DNA of 64,000 bases from Nipponacmea schrenckii. Taxonomy: Eukaryota > Mollusca > Gastropoda > Lottiidae. Below are positions 41,278 through 53,297 of this stretch, in pieces. The DNA lies in NCBI GenBank assembly GCA_030562195.1, contig CM060199.1:21844338-21908337 (forward strand). Direction: 5' to 3'. The position numbers and the translations under genes are program-made. Below the pieces are notes generated by a model. That model was not told where the DNA came from and did no database searches. It saw only the letters and a program-made list of their open reading frames with translations. How positions within the stretch are numbered: position 1 is the stretch's first letter; each line of letters begins with the position of its first letter.

Positions 41278-42480
41278 CACTGTTTTGTGAGAGGATTATA
41301 AAGCCACTAAATGATTTTAAAATAATACATCTGTTATAGTTACAACTTCCCTGTTTTTTACATCAAAAACAGGGAATTTTACCCAAAATGTGTGTTTCCA
41401 CTACTAAGTTGCATTTTTTTTCAAAGCACACTGTTTTGTGAGAGGATCATACAGCCACTAAATGATTTTATAATAATACATCCGTTATAGTTACAATTTC
41501 CCTGTTTTTTACATCAAAAACAGGGAATTTTACCCAAAATGTGTTTCCACTACTAAGTTGCATTTTTTTCAAAGCACAGTTTTGTGAGAGGATCATACAG
41601 CCACTAAATGATTTTAAAATAATACATCTGTTATAGTTACAATTTCCCTGTTTTTTTTACATCAAAAACAGGGAATTTTACCCAAAATGTGTGTTTCCAC
41701 TACTAAGTTGCATTTTTTTCAATGCACACTGTTTTGTGAGAGGATCATACAGCCACTAAATGATTTTAAAATAATACATCTGTTATAGTTAAAATTTTCC
41801 CCTGATTTTTACATCAAAAACAGGAATTTTACCCAAAATGTGTAGGGAATTTTACTTAAAGTGTGTGTTTCCACTACTAAGTTGCATTTTTTTCAATGCA
41901 CACTGTTTTGTGAGAGGATCATACAGCCACTAAATGATTTTAAAATAATACATCTGTTATAGTTACAATTTCCCTGTTTTTTACATCAAAAACAGGAATT
42001 TTACCCAAAATGTGTAGGGAATTTTACTTAAAGTGTGTGTTTCCACTACTAAGTTGCATTTTTTTCAATGCACACTGTTTTGTGAGAGGATCATACAGCC
42101 ACTAAATGATTTTAAAATAATACATCTGTTATAGTTACAATTTCCCTGTTTTTTTACATCAAAAACAGGAATTTTACCCAAAGTGTGTAGGGAATTTTAC
42201 TTAAAGTGTGTGTTTCCACTACTAAGTTGCATTTTTTTCAATGCACACTGTTTTGTGAGAGGATCATACAGCCACTAAATGATTTTAAAATAATACATCT
42301 GTTATAGTTACAATTTCCCTGTTTTTTACATCAAAAACAGGGAATTTTACCCAAAATGTATGTTTCCACTACTAAGTTGCATTTTTTTCAATTCATACTC
42401 TTTTATGAGAGGATCATACAGCCACTAAATGATTTTATAATAATACATCTGTTATAGTTACAATTTCCCTGTTTTTAGCA
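41278..42480. repeat. Satellite-like tandem array, eight units of 146-174 bp
   Basis: Units start CACTGTTTTGTGAGAGGATC at 41278, 41429, 41575, 41727, 41901, 42073, 42246 and (diverged) 42394. Three consecutive units are longer by about 22 bases because of an added TGTAGGGAATTTTACTTAAAG. Each unit has an inner hairpin, CCCTGTTTTT..TCAAAAACAGG. The array decays at its right end. Confidence 0.93.
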
Positions 42481-42766
42481 TCAAAACGACCTTTTTTCAC
42501 CCAAATAATATTTCACACATGAATTGTATGCTCACAGTTGGTTGAAATGTCTTATGATTTCATTGTAAGAAAAAATAGTGAAATAAAAACCATATATCAA
42601 TATAGTTAACAATTTCCCTGATTTCTGAATAAAATATACCATTTTCACCTCAAAAATATACATAAATTTGATAAGACTTTTTCCAAAATACACTAAAAAG
42701 GATTCCATCAATTTATACAATATAGAAAATAATTAAATTCTAGTACTATATAAGATTTTTTAAGGG

Positions 42767-43330
42767 TTAAGCATCCATACATTCTTCTATAATAGGCAAA
42801 GGATACACACATTTGGTAGTTACAGCATTAAGGGATCTGTAGTCAATACAGTATCTCAGATTTCCATCAGATTTTCTTACAAAGACGGGGCTTTCTGACC
42901 ATCCTGACACTGAAGGTACGATCACGCCTGTTTGTAACATTTTCTGCAACTCTTTTTCTTCCTCGTCAACAAAAACAGCTGGTGTTCGTCTCATGCGTTC
43001 CTTAACAGTATTGAGTGCTCAATTGCATCAAAATTTCCTAAATCAGAGTCGCCTTTTGCGAATACGTCTTCATACTCAATCAACATTTCTGCGATTTCTT
43101 TAACTTGTTCATAGTCTTTTATTTCTGAAGTTGTATCCTCAAAGACTTTATGCAAATGGACTGGCATTCTTGAAATAAAATGATTACTACCTTTAACCAA
43201 TTCTTCATGACCATTTTCTTCATTAAGTTTTACCATATTAACTACATATTCATCGGGATTCTTCGTCTTCTTTATCTATATCTGCAATTATCTAATCAGA
43301 TTCTTCTATCATACTAGCATAACCTAGATG
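42767..43330 (-). pseudogene. Ty3/Gypsy pol fragment: start of reverse transcriptase
   Basis: Minus strand: IAEMLIEYEDVFAKGDSDLG and FDAIEHSI, then after a frameshift near 42992 MRRTPAVFVDEEEKELQKML, TGVIVPSVSGWSESPVFVRK, NLRYCIDYRSLNAVT and YPLPIIEECMDA. It ends at 42767, before the catalytic YLDD region. It complements the portion present at 9496-10400 but lies in the other orientation. Weak upstream remnants (HLGYASMIEESD) extend to about 43330. Confidence 0.88.
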
Positions 43331-43489
43331 AGTACATTTTTTTCTTTTAATCAAGGGCCATCCTTTACATCACTTTTATAGTCCTTTCTTTCTTGTTCAT
43401 TTTTTATTATAATTTAGATTTTATGTTTCTGAAAAATAAAGAATTCTATAACTGGAACTGCTTAACATTATATCACTTCAATACCCAAA

Positions 43490-43910
43490 TATCAATATAA
43501 TGAAATTCGATATATTTACAAAAAAAACCTCAAAAAATCAAAAGATCTATAAATATAACACTATTAACGACTATTCAATCATTACAAAAATCTATAGGGA
43601 TCATCTTCATAATGACATTGACCCACGAAATCAAATTCAAAAGACAAATTCAAAAGAATATATAAAGAATTGTAGCCTGTAGAGTGAGCACGAGTTGCAC
43701 AATGTGGCTAATAGAGTGAAACGTCAAGTCAGACACAATATTTCGGTGAAAAATTATCCGATCATCACGAAAATCAATCGGGATCATCTTCATAATGACC
43801 TTGACCTACAAAATAAAAATCAAAAGAATCTAAATAATTGTAGCCTGTACAATTACTTACGTGTGGGCGTAGCCTGTACAATTACTTACGTGTGGGCGTA
43901 TAAAAAATGA
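43490..43910 (-). mobile_element. TATACGCCC element, minus orientation, with duplicated end
   Basis: The plus-strand right end reads TTACGTGTGGGCGTATAAAAAA. The block GTAGCCTGTACAATTACTTA + CGTGTGGGCGTA is present twice (43843-43900). Inside are two similar units with ATCATCTTCATAATGAC (43606, 43784) related to the element at 25380-25748. The far boundary is approximate. Confidence 0.7.
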
Positions 43911-45035
43911 AAGTGCATCGTGTAAAGATTTCGTGTAGTTTATAAATATTTCAGTCGAAGTCATTGAAATATCTAATTAGGTTACAAATGCAACATTGTA
44001 GTGGCTCCAAATATAATCCTATTTTTCTCTGAAATTTCTAGACTTCTGTACAATTTGATTTTATGGAAAAGTTTCTTATTGTGAGGAAAATATTCTCCCC
44101 TAATTCCATCATGTTATAGAATTTAATCGTATTTCCAAACGCCTCATTTAACCAGGTTTCATTTGAGAAATGAACCATCTTTAGATTAAATCTGAATGTA
44201 GGCCTCAATTTGAAACAGTTTATTATTTTTCCCCTTTAATATACAAAAGACTCATTCGCATTAAACATAAAATTGATATCTTTAAAAAAAAATACAAGAT
44301 CTTTCAAATATTCCGTTTAAAGTTATCTGTTATCAAAGAGTGCTAGATCAAAAAAAATACGTAAAATGGCAGTTGCTTTGATTTTTCAAACACAGACAAA
44401 AAAAAGTTTTCTTACATTTGAAATTTCAATGTGACTACACGAATATCGACAAGATGCCACTACGGTCCAAATTTCAGTGACGCCAGAAAGATGACTGCTT
44501 ACTGTTTATAATTTGAAAGCATGGACTGGACTTAGAGACTAGATTTTTGAGTTACTCGCAAATCATACATTTGTTACATTGAATCATTTGGGTGTCTAAT
44601 TGGAACCGCAATATTCTGCAATTCGTGTAAGGACATAATATGGCGACAGAATTTGTTAAACGTGGACAACAGGAACTTACATATACGGAAGAAATTAACA
44701 AAGTAACAGAACAGATTTATGGATATTTAAACATCCGACAGCAATCATTACATTAATAGGAACACAATCAAGGTGTACATCGAACACAAGGCAAATATAT
44801 AAATTCAATATAAGCTATAAGTTTACATAAATAAAGATATGTACAATAAGAGAGAATGAAAAATGACAGAATGTAGGATCTAACGCCAAACGAAAAAAAA
44901 AAAAAAATAATAATAGTTAAAAATGCTATGAATTAAAATTACAGAAAAAAAGCATTTTATTTTAAAGTCAAATAGTCCCATTCACTACATTCAGGTCATA
45001 AACAATTATAAAACATTACTATAATATTAAATGCC
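43911..45035. other. No gene; last 100 bases are a fourth partial copy of the segmental repeat
   Basis: 43911-44925 shows no coding motif. 44930-45035 (ATGCTATGAATTAAAATTAC to ATTAAATGCC) matches copy A 39710-39865 and copy B 59965-60115, with deletions. The match resumes after the DNA transposon at 47902-47965. Confidence 0.7.
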
Positions 45036-45583
45036 ATAACGTCACGGTCATAACAAAATCGCTTATCTCATTTTTAACGTTTTGAGATAAGCGAAAAAAA
45101 ACCTTCTCAAATTTTTATTTTTTTATATATTTAGACAATGTTAAGTTTTTGTTTAATATTAAACGTCAATTTTAATCCCTGTTAGGTCATACTGGTCAAA
45201 TACTCTATTTGACCCAGTAAAACATGTGACTTAGGCAATCCCCTTTGAAACTGTTTTTTAGTGAACTACAGTATCTAAACCTACATTTCATCATGAACAG
45301 TGAGAAAATATTTTGTCAATATTATGCTGAACCAGGAATTATTCAATTTTACTTTTATTTATTATGTGCCAGTTAGAACCTTGGGAATTTACGAAAATAC
45401 AAAGTAAAAGTTTTTTATTCAGAAAAAACAAACTTCAGAACAACATTGGAATACAAAAAACAATAAAATATATCAACAGGAGCCCAAACAAAATACAATT
45501 TATCAAGGGAATCTCTGGGTAGCATTGTTGACAAATCCAATCAACTGGAGTTTAGTACATGTACATGAATATGTATATTACTT

Positions 45584-47404
45584 TTACTCATACTCCAAAC
45601 TGTCATAATATGAGTGAAATTCTCTAGGAATCACCTTTTTCATCATTTGTACATCATCATATTTACGCTTAGGGATTTTTCGTTGTGTCTTAAACATTGG
45701 TTCCCAACCTATAAGTTCGTCAGTATTCTTCATTCTAGCTGGCAGAACAGCCCAATCATCACTTTGACCAAATAATTTATATAAAATCTTTCCTTCTGGT
45801 AAGTATAACACCATACTCAGCATATTAACAGTTGGATCTCCAACTTTTTTTGCCAGGTCTAATGCTGCTTAGATAATTGTCAGTCATCTTTTGGAAGTCT
45901 GAGTAGTGAATTTGATGAACTATGTAGGGTTGTGGTTTCACAATCAATAGATCTCTTGGAACAAAAATATCGATTTTCAAGTTCCTCTCAATAACTCCAT
46001 GCATGGAGTCACACCCCATGTTTGTATGTCCAGAAACTAAATATTTTTGATAAATTTTAACGTTGGTTGCCTTTGAAAGCTGTAGATACACATTTGCCAG
46101 AGTAGAGTTTTCATTTTGGTATCCCCAAATTATAATTTCCTTAATTTTATTATCTGATTCTATTACAGTTTTGAAATGGTTATACTGTATATGGGCAAAT
46201 ACTTCACTGGAAAGATCTCCTTCAGTTTCATCCCATTTTTAACAGTAACCAGCTTTTGTGCTTAAATTATAGAATGTGAAATTGTGAACCTGTAGTTTAG
46301 TTCGGTAATATAATGCACTAGCTTTACTTTGTGGACACGGTAAGACTGGCTGAGTGTCCATTGTCCACACTGACAGATTAGGGTCATCAGCAGCGTTCTG
46401 TTTATCTTGCTCTTTTTCTCCTCGTGCTTTGTCCTTGGCAGCAATATGTAACTTATACTGAACTTCTGGAGTTTGTCCAGATCTGATTACTTGTTTTTCT
46501 TCAGCTAATTCAGTGTCATTTTTTTTCAGAAAGCCAATCTCCAATTGTTCTCAAAGACATCCCTAGGGTGGAACAAGAAAATGTTTTACATACTTGTAAA
46601 ATACAGCCATCTTTCAATCTCAAATTGTATTGAAACCTATTTGTTCGGAAATGTGAATTTGATGATATTTGTTTTTTTGGTACGGATGCTGTCAGAGCTT
46701 TGACATAGGTTTTTCGTTCCTTCCAAGAGGACAAAAATGTTCAAAAATCCAGTTTCTCTCAGATTGATCAATTATATTACAGTTCCGGAATTTGGATTTT
46801 ATACAGTAATCGGATGTGCATGATGGGCCCATAGTTACTGCTTGAATAAGATTACCACTTCGATTCAAATGTTCAACTCTTTCGAGTCGTTCTCTTTTGG
46901 CTCTATTCATATTCCATTTGTTTGGGGTGGCTTTGGAACTTCTGTGCCTCTTTCTTTTCTCGTTTGAAGGCAAGACAAATTCTTTCGTGTTATTTGGTTC
47001 TTCAGAATTAGCTGAACTATCTGAATGGGTTGAGATATCTTCAACAGGAGGTATGTATTCTTCATCACTGTTATCCTTACTGGAACAGGAATCATCTCTT
47101 TCACTGTTTATTGAATAATTACTTTTGAAATTAAAACTCCCATTGTACCGTTAGAACATACTGCATCTACTTACAACTCATTGGTTTCACCTTTCAAATT
47201 ATCTGCACTTTTGTTCAGTAGATCACTTAGAACTATTATATTTTCAATGCCTTCTAATTCTTCTGAATTATAACTATTAGGACCTATATCTTCAACTATG
47301 GAATCAAGATTTTCATCAACTGTGGGATATATCACCGAAGAAGCTGTTTCAGTACTATCTCTATCATCAGTTTCTTCGTCAGATCCTATATAAATAGAGG
47401 ACAT
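45584..47404 (-). pseudogene. 'SDGCGYQNRN' transposase-like gene, copy 2
   Basis: Exon 1 (47404-47175) opens MSSIYIGSDEETDDRDSTET, acidic. A 71-bp intron (donor |GTAAGT at 47174, acceptor AAACAG| before 47103) joins in phase to exon 2: FERDDSCSSKDNSDEEYIPP, FVLPSNEKRKRHRSSK, YCIKSKFRNCNIIDQSERNW. Frameshifts follow in homopolymers near 46735, 46520 and 45840, and TAA interrupts AGYC|KWDETEGDL (about 46240). Key blocks: QPVLPCPQSKASALYYRTKL, VSGHTNMGCDSMHGVIERNL, FHSYYDSLEYE (stop 45584). The acidic SDGC block is exactly deleted (IIIW|GYQNENS, 46124/46125), so this copy is dead even if the homopolymer shifts were sequencing errors. Confidence 0.8.
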
Positions 47405-47878
47405 GTTTTAGAAAAAGGCTTAATACGTCTTTCCTGGACTTTTGTATTTAAAATCAATATTGCCTAAGTCATTTTTGAAGTGTCAAAACTGCACGGTTGA
47501 ATGTTATTAGTTATAGATAGGCAAAAAATACCACCTACTTTTAGCAGTTATGCGGGCTCAATTTTACCTTAACATTACAATTTAAATGGTCATTTATCTC
47601 ATGGAAGATGCTATGAATGTACTCACTTTGTTGCAGCATGTCGATTACAGCCTCTTTGCTGAAAAGTTTAGTCTTAATCTTGGACATTTTGAACATGTGA
47701 TTTCAGTAAGCGGGAAATTGCCTATCTTCCTTTTTGAGTTAGGCAAATTTGTTAAATGTCACTTTAACCCGCAATTTGATTGGTTAAAACTATCAAACAG
47801 TATCCAATGACGTAGCTCTTAATTTAAACTTCACTTTTGTATACATATCTCATTTTAGGTAAAAAGTGAGATAGGCAC
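47405..47878. other. 5' region of the DNA transposon, non-coding
   Basis: Between the transposase start and the right TIR. An open plus-strand frame (47586-47810) has no recognisable motif and probably is chance. Promoter elements could not be assigned. Confidence 0.5.
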
Positions 47879-48160
47879 TTTTGTTATGACCGTGACGATA
47901 ATTACCACTTCTCTTGTAAATATTCAGTCATTATAACGAAAGATAGCCCACCAGTCTGTTTCATACGGTGGCTGTTATACGCCAGAGAATTTACAATATG
48001 CTTTTTTATGTGGTAGTGATTTTGACTTTTGTATTATAAACTTGACTTTTCACCTGGGTGAAAAGTCCAGACTTAAACATCTTTAAGTCTTTCGTTTCGT
48101 TGTTCTCTTACTTTTTCACTTCTCTATCACCTCTTTGTTTTAAATTCTGTTGCGGTAATA

Positions 48161-48960
48161 ATGGCACAATCCACCAGTGTTAGCTATGCCGATATGGCCA
48201 GCCGGCCTGCTGCTACAAGGTTTGCTGCGAAAAATGTGGAGAAGGGCATGCTACCAAGAGGTGCTAATCAAAGAAGGTCAGATGTGTCAATTATCGGAGT
48301 GATAACCACTCTAGCAATTCCGCACAATGTCCGTCTTTCTTGTCACGTCGTACGGAGATCCGCATTCAACACACCTACAAGGTATCACCCCAGGAGGCGC
48401 GCCAACATGTCTCGGCCAACACGGTGCCTACTGCTCCCAAGCCCGCAGTTGAACGTCCAAAACCCACCCCTCCCCAAACTCCGAATTTCGTTCCAGAATT
48501 CGGAGACTTTAATACATTTATCAGTTTCTGTTCCAGGTTAGTGTCGGTGACTCTTACAGCCTGCAAACATACGGGAGACCTCAACCCCCAGCACATAGTA
48601 GATGCAGTGGCAGCAGTATGCAAAGAATTTGTACCAAACCTCAAACCAAGGAAGGAAAGCGACAACCAACCGAAGAGGAAGAGATCCAGTACGGATTCTC
48701 CGAAAACTGACGAGGAGGGCCAATTGTTGGAGACGCCTCGCAAAATGAAAGCGATCTCCACTAATGACCAGTCTCGCCAGTCTAGGAGTACCGTTAAAAC
48801 CCCTAGGTCCAGACCCGTCATTGAGCTTTCTATAAACACTTCGCTAGCTAAACCACTGTCCAGTGGGTCTAGAAGCACTTCGCTTACCGGAACATTGCAC
48901 ACCCCCTCAGTGACGGACATGGATGTAGAGGTTTTCGTGACACCCCAAACCCCCTGTTAA
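48161..48960 (+). pseudogene. I/Jockey-type non-LTR ORF1 (gag-like)
   Basis: ATG at 48161 (MAQSTSVSYADMASRPAATR). A frameshift between about 48290 and 48340 moves to the frame VSPQEARQHVSANTVPTAPK ... FGDFNTFISFCSRLVSVTLT, KPRKESDNQPKRKRSSTDSP, ending VFVTPQTPC at TAA 48958. It is basic and Pro/Ser/Thr-rich, without the CCHC knuckles usual for the clade, so either they are lost or this lineage lacks them. It lies about 45 bases before the ORF2 endonuclease, as in two-ORF non-LTR elements. Confidence 0.72.
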
Positions 48961-49002
48961 ACTTATTTTTTCATAAAGTCACTAATCTTTTTCTTTCAAT
49001 TT

Positions 49003-52000
49003 CAGGTTTATACAGCTCAACATAAATGGATTAACTGCTTGCTCACGCAAGTCTGAACTGGAAAAGATACTACAGGAGAAGCAGTATGATGCCGTCTTTC
49101 TACAGGAGTCAAAGATTGGTTCACAGAATAAAGATCCCATCATCAGTGGTTATACTCTCATCAGGCAGGACAGACCCAATGCTCTCAACCATCGAAGTGG
49201 TGGAGGTCTGGCCATCTACGTCAAGAATGGTGTTACCCACTATGAAGTGCATCTGAAAACCATCCCTCCTCTAGAGGCACAGGCGGTATCTTTACCGACA
49301 AGTCAAAGGTTTTTTCTATCCTCAACATTTATCGACCTGCTCTCACCGGCAGTCCTCAACGACTCAGTGAATATCAGTATGTTTACGACCAGTTGCCCGG
49401 GACCGACAGTATTGTGCTTGGTGACTTCAACGCCAAACACATACTGTGGGGCTCGCCGACAACTGGCACTAATCGTGGACAAGTTGCTGAATTCATTGAA
49501 GCCAATAACCTGGTCTGTTTAAATGATGGTAGTATTGGTTCGCATCTCGATCTCACTCTAGTAAGCAGTCGGTTAGCTAAGGACTGCACGTGGGAAACAA
49601 GCAGTGAAAGCCTTGGAAGTGACCACGTTATTATCGAGACTACATTATCTTGTAACATCAAATGTCAAGGTAGATGGAGGCTGGATAAGGCAAACTGGGA
49701 CTTTTACGAGCGCCACTTCACGCACTCTAGGCTTGATCTAACCAAGGACGAGGATGTCAACATTTTCTCTGGGAAGTTAACACAGCTTATAACTGATGCT
49801 GCTATGGACGCCATACCCCGGACTTAGGTGACGTACGTATAAGGCCATCCTAAGTCGTGGTGGTCCAACGACCTCCAGGACGCCGTCGACACCAGAGGAA
49901 GTTGAACCGTGATACCAAGGCAGATTATTTGGAGGTCAAGGCTACTACAGCTGCTTTCTTCTGCAACTCATTAAATGAGAGGACCAACTTAAGATCTGTC
50001 TGGGGCAAAATTGGCTCTATGCTCGATAAAAAATCTAAATCTTCCATTCCTTTTTTATACGCCCACATGGAAATGTGGACGTATATTGCCATCACCCCTG
50101 TCCGTCCGTCGGTCAACATTTACTTGTGTACGCGATACAGGCCAGAGTTCTTATCCGATTTGAATGAAACTGGGTATGTGCATTCTTCTTGATAATATCT
50201 CTGACAAGTTCGAAAATGGCACGATTCCATATGTCGGTTTATGAGTTATGGCCCTTGATTAAATAAAAAAACGCTAAAATTTACTTGTGTACGCAATAGA
50301 AGCTGTAGTTTTTATCCAATTTGAATGAAACTTGGTATGTGTATTCATCTTGATAATATCTCGGACAAGTTCGAAAATGGCACGATTCCAGATGTCGGTT
50401 TATGAGTCATGGCCCTTGATTAAATGAAAAAACGTTAAAATGTACTTGTGTATGCAATAGAAGCTATAGTTTTCATCCGATATGGATGGAACTTGATATG
50501 TGTATTCATCTTGATAATATCTCGCCAGATGTCTGTGTATGAGTTATGGCCCTTGATTAAATGAATAAACGTTAAAATTTACTTGTGTACGTAATAGAAG
50601 CTGTAGTTTTTATCCGATTGGAATGAAACTTGGTATGTGTATTCATCTTAATAACATCTCGGACAAGTTAAAAAATGATGCGATTCCAGATGTCGGTTTA
50701 TGCCCTTCTGTTTGCTGAAGTGAGCGTATGTCACCTTGCCTGGCAAGCTATCTTTATCTTTCAGGGACACCACAGAATACAGCAACGAAGGAAAGGCCAA
50801 TTTGTTAGCCAAGTGTTATGCTGACGGCAGCTCTGATACCAACCATACCAAAGAATTTCTGAAGAATAAGAAGGTCTTCTACACCAACCAAATTCCAGTT
50901 CACCACTGACCGGAAGAAGACGAACGGGACATCAATGCTCCGTTTACCCTCGACGAGCTGAAGAACACGCTGCGTACTAAGAAGGAAAGCGCCTCTGGTG
51001 AAGACAACATCAAGTACAACATGTTAAAGGAGTTACCAATGGAGGATCTACAGTTTTTCTGGAACTATTCAACAAGTCATGGTATAATGGTACAATTCCT
51101 GAAAGTTGGAAAACAGCAATGGTCATACCTCTACCAAAACCACAAAAGGACAGACATCTATGCAGTTCATACAGGCCTATTTCTCTAACTTTGACTCTAT
51201 GTAAAACATTTGAGACGATGGTCAACAACAGACTTAGATGATGGTCTCATCGATCCTAACCAAAGCGGCTACAGAGAGAAACGGTCAACAATGGATCAAA
51301 TCGTTCGACTTTAACATGACATCGCTGCCCACCTAGGAAAGAATTACTTCAGTGCAGTATTTCTGGATTTATCCAAAGTCTTCGACTTAGCACGGGTCGA
51401 TGGTTTACTTTTTAGACTTAGCTATCTTGGCATCAAGGGGCGTATGTTCCGGTGGATCCAAGACTTTCTAAAGGATCGCCAGATTCAAGTCAACGTCGCC
51501 AATTCCATCAGTGAGAAGCACTCGTTGGAAAATGGAACCCCCCAAGGATCTGTTTCAGCCCTACCCTTTTCAGCATCATGATCAACGATCTTGCTAGGGA
51601 CTATGTGCATAATAAGGACCAATCGGTTAGCACGGCCTTATATGCAGATGATAGTTCCCTATGGACAGGTCACAATAACCTCAACACCGTGAAAACTCGC
51701 ATACAAACTGCTCTGAACCAAGTTGCCAAATGGGCAAACGACTGGGGCTTCATTATTTCGGAAGCTAAAACCGTCGGGGTGCTCTGCAGCAGGCGAACGG
51801 ACCACAACGGTATTGACCTAAGATTGAATGGTGTGAAAATTAGGCAGAAAAAACAGTAAAGTTCATTGGCATGTACTTTGACCATAAGCTCAGTTGGAGT
51901 AAACACATCGATTATATTTGTCATCGATCATAAAAAAATCTTAAAAGTTATGCGTTATGTTTCAGGTACCACATGGGGAGTAAACAGAGAAGCTTTAATG

Positions 52001-53297
52001 ATGATGTACAGGTCACTGGTTCGCTCAGTTATAGATTATGGTTGCATCGCCTATGGTACAACCTGTAATACCACTCTGAAGAAATTGGACACTCTACAGA
52101 TGAAAGCCATAGGTATTGCCACCAGGGCAGTTATCGGTACAAAGAATGAAGCAATACTTCAAGAGGGGTGAGAGAAACCCCTTTCTCTTCGGAGGGAGGA
52201 ACTCTATCTCAAATTCTGGGGAAAACTTCAGTATTTGTCTGTTAGCTGTCCAACGTATTCAAGCAGAAAAAGATTCACTCGTGTCGGAAAGAACCAGATA
52301 AATCGGGGTATCTCGTAAGGACAAGCTACTACTGATCTCTTGAGAGAGCGCCAGCTCGATCAAGTTACCATCAGCCAACGACACCTATCAGATACTCCTT
52401 TTTGGAAGGTTACCAGGCGAACCTAGTAGCAGCGTGAGCTTTTCTTGACTCCAAGTTTGAAGACGCCCACTGAAGATCTACACCGATGGCTCCAAAAGTA
52501 GCACAGCTACAGGTTACGGTTTGTCCATACCGGCAAAGGGCATCAAAGTTGGTAAAAGGATACCTCCTCACTGCTCAGTGTTCACTGCAGAACTACTTGC
52601 CATTGGGGACGCCATAGTATGGCTATCACTTAACTACACAGAACCAGCCGTAATCTTATCTAACTCATTAAGTAGCCTTCAGTCTATTTCCAACAAATTT
52701 TCTAATTGCAGGTCAGAAGTTCTAACCGATATCCGAAGTATGATCCACAACTACCAAACCAACAACAACCACCAGATCGAACTATCATAGATCCAGTCGC
52801 ACGTCTTCATCCCAGGAAACGAACAAGCTGACCGCATTGCCAAGGACAGCTTGAGTCTTGAGGACATCGAGCCTGTAGATTTCTCTTTTGAAGAATTTCG
52901 CAGCCTCGTGTCCGCCAAGATCAACCAGAAATGGGCCGACATGCTTAAGAACCTCAACACTGAGAGATACCAGATTGATCCGAAGATACCAAACCAAACC
53001 AAAATCAACCATCCATCTGTAGCCAAGCTGGAAATCAGACTACGCACCAAACACGTCCTACGAGACCATCAATTCAGTGCCATTTAATGCCGATGCGGAC
53101 AAGTCGCCACCAGGACGCATCTTCTCATTTAATGCACCGAATTAAAACCAACTCGTAAGACATTGACGGACTACCTGGAAACCAACGGCATACCAAACAC
53201 CATACAGAATATTTTGGCTCCACCCACAGACCACTGGTACAAAATAATGGAACTAATCTATCAATTTATTACCACTTCCGATTTTAACAGTTAATTA
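49003..53297 (+). pseudogene. I/Jockey-type non-LTR ORF2: endonuclease, RT, RNase H
   Basis: APE endonuclease: FIQLNINGLTACSRKSELEK, AVFLQESKIGS, SIVLGDFNAKHILWGSP, LDLTLVS, LGSDHVI. RT: VFLDLSKVFDLARVDGLLFR, NGTPQGSVSALPFSIMINDL, ALYADDSSLWTG. RNase H: KIYTDGSKSSTATGYG, VFTAELLAIGDAIVWL, ILSNSLSSLQSI (the third acidic residue is Asn here), then IQSHVFIPGNEQADRIAK. Many frameshifts and stops are present, and a TATACGCCC element interrupts it at 50056-50754 between SSIPFL and SFRDTTEYS. The RNase H domain after RT places it in the I/Jockey side of non-LTR elements. Its 3' UTR runs to about 53715. Confidence 0.9.
50056..50754 (+). mobile_element. TATACGCCC (pearl/HINE-like) element, complete, in non-LTR ORF2
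   Basis: The 5' end is TATACGCCCACATGGAAATG with its hairpin partner GTGGACGTATA, then CACCCCTGTCCGTCCGTCGG. Four internal units of about 140-165 bases follow, with ACTTGTGTACGCAATAGAAG, TTGAATGAAACTTGGTATGT and TTATGGCCCTTGATTAA. The 3' end is GTGAGCGTATGTCACC, then the hairpin CTTGCCTGGCAAG (50735-50747) and CTATCTT. The host frame resumes immediately. There is no transposase, so it is non-autonomous. Confidence 0.88.

Larger units (their letters stand above)
45040..47897 (-). mobile_element. 2.86-kb DNA transposon with 19-bp perfect TIRs and ATAA duplication
   Basis: Ends CGTCACGGTCATAACAAAA (45040-45058) and its exact inverse (47879-47897). ATAA flanks both sides (45036-45039, 47898-47901). 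The unoccupied site is visible in copy B (60111, ATGCCACAATTACCAC) and copy A. Inside each TIR a second inverted pair occurs (CGCTTATCTCA/TGAGATAAGCG on the left, TATCTCA/TGAGATA on the right). It carries one spliced transposase-like gene of the SDGCGYQNRN family. I cannot assign it to a named superfamily with confidence. Confidence 0.88.

Noticed and set aside
45040..45058. CACTA/EnSpm assignment from the CACGG inside the TIR
   Set aside because: The repeat extends outward to CGTCACGG and the flanks give ATAA, not a 3-bp duplication next to CAC; the protein is not a recognised CACTA transposase.
48375..48920. 181-codon minus-strand ORF opposite non-LTR ORF1
   Set aside because: Shadow frame of the gag-like ORF; no motif and wrong orientation for the element.
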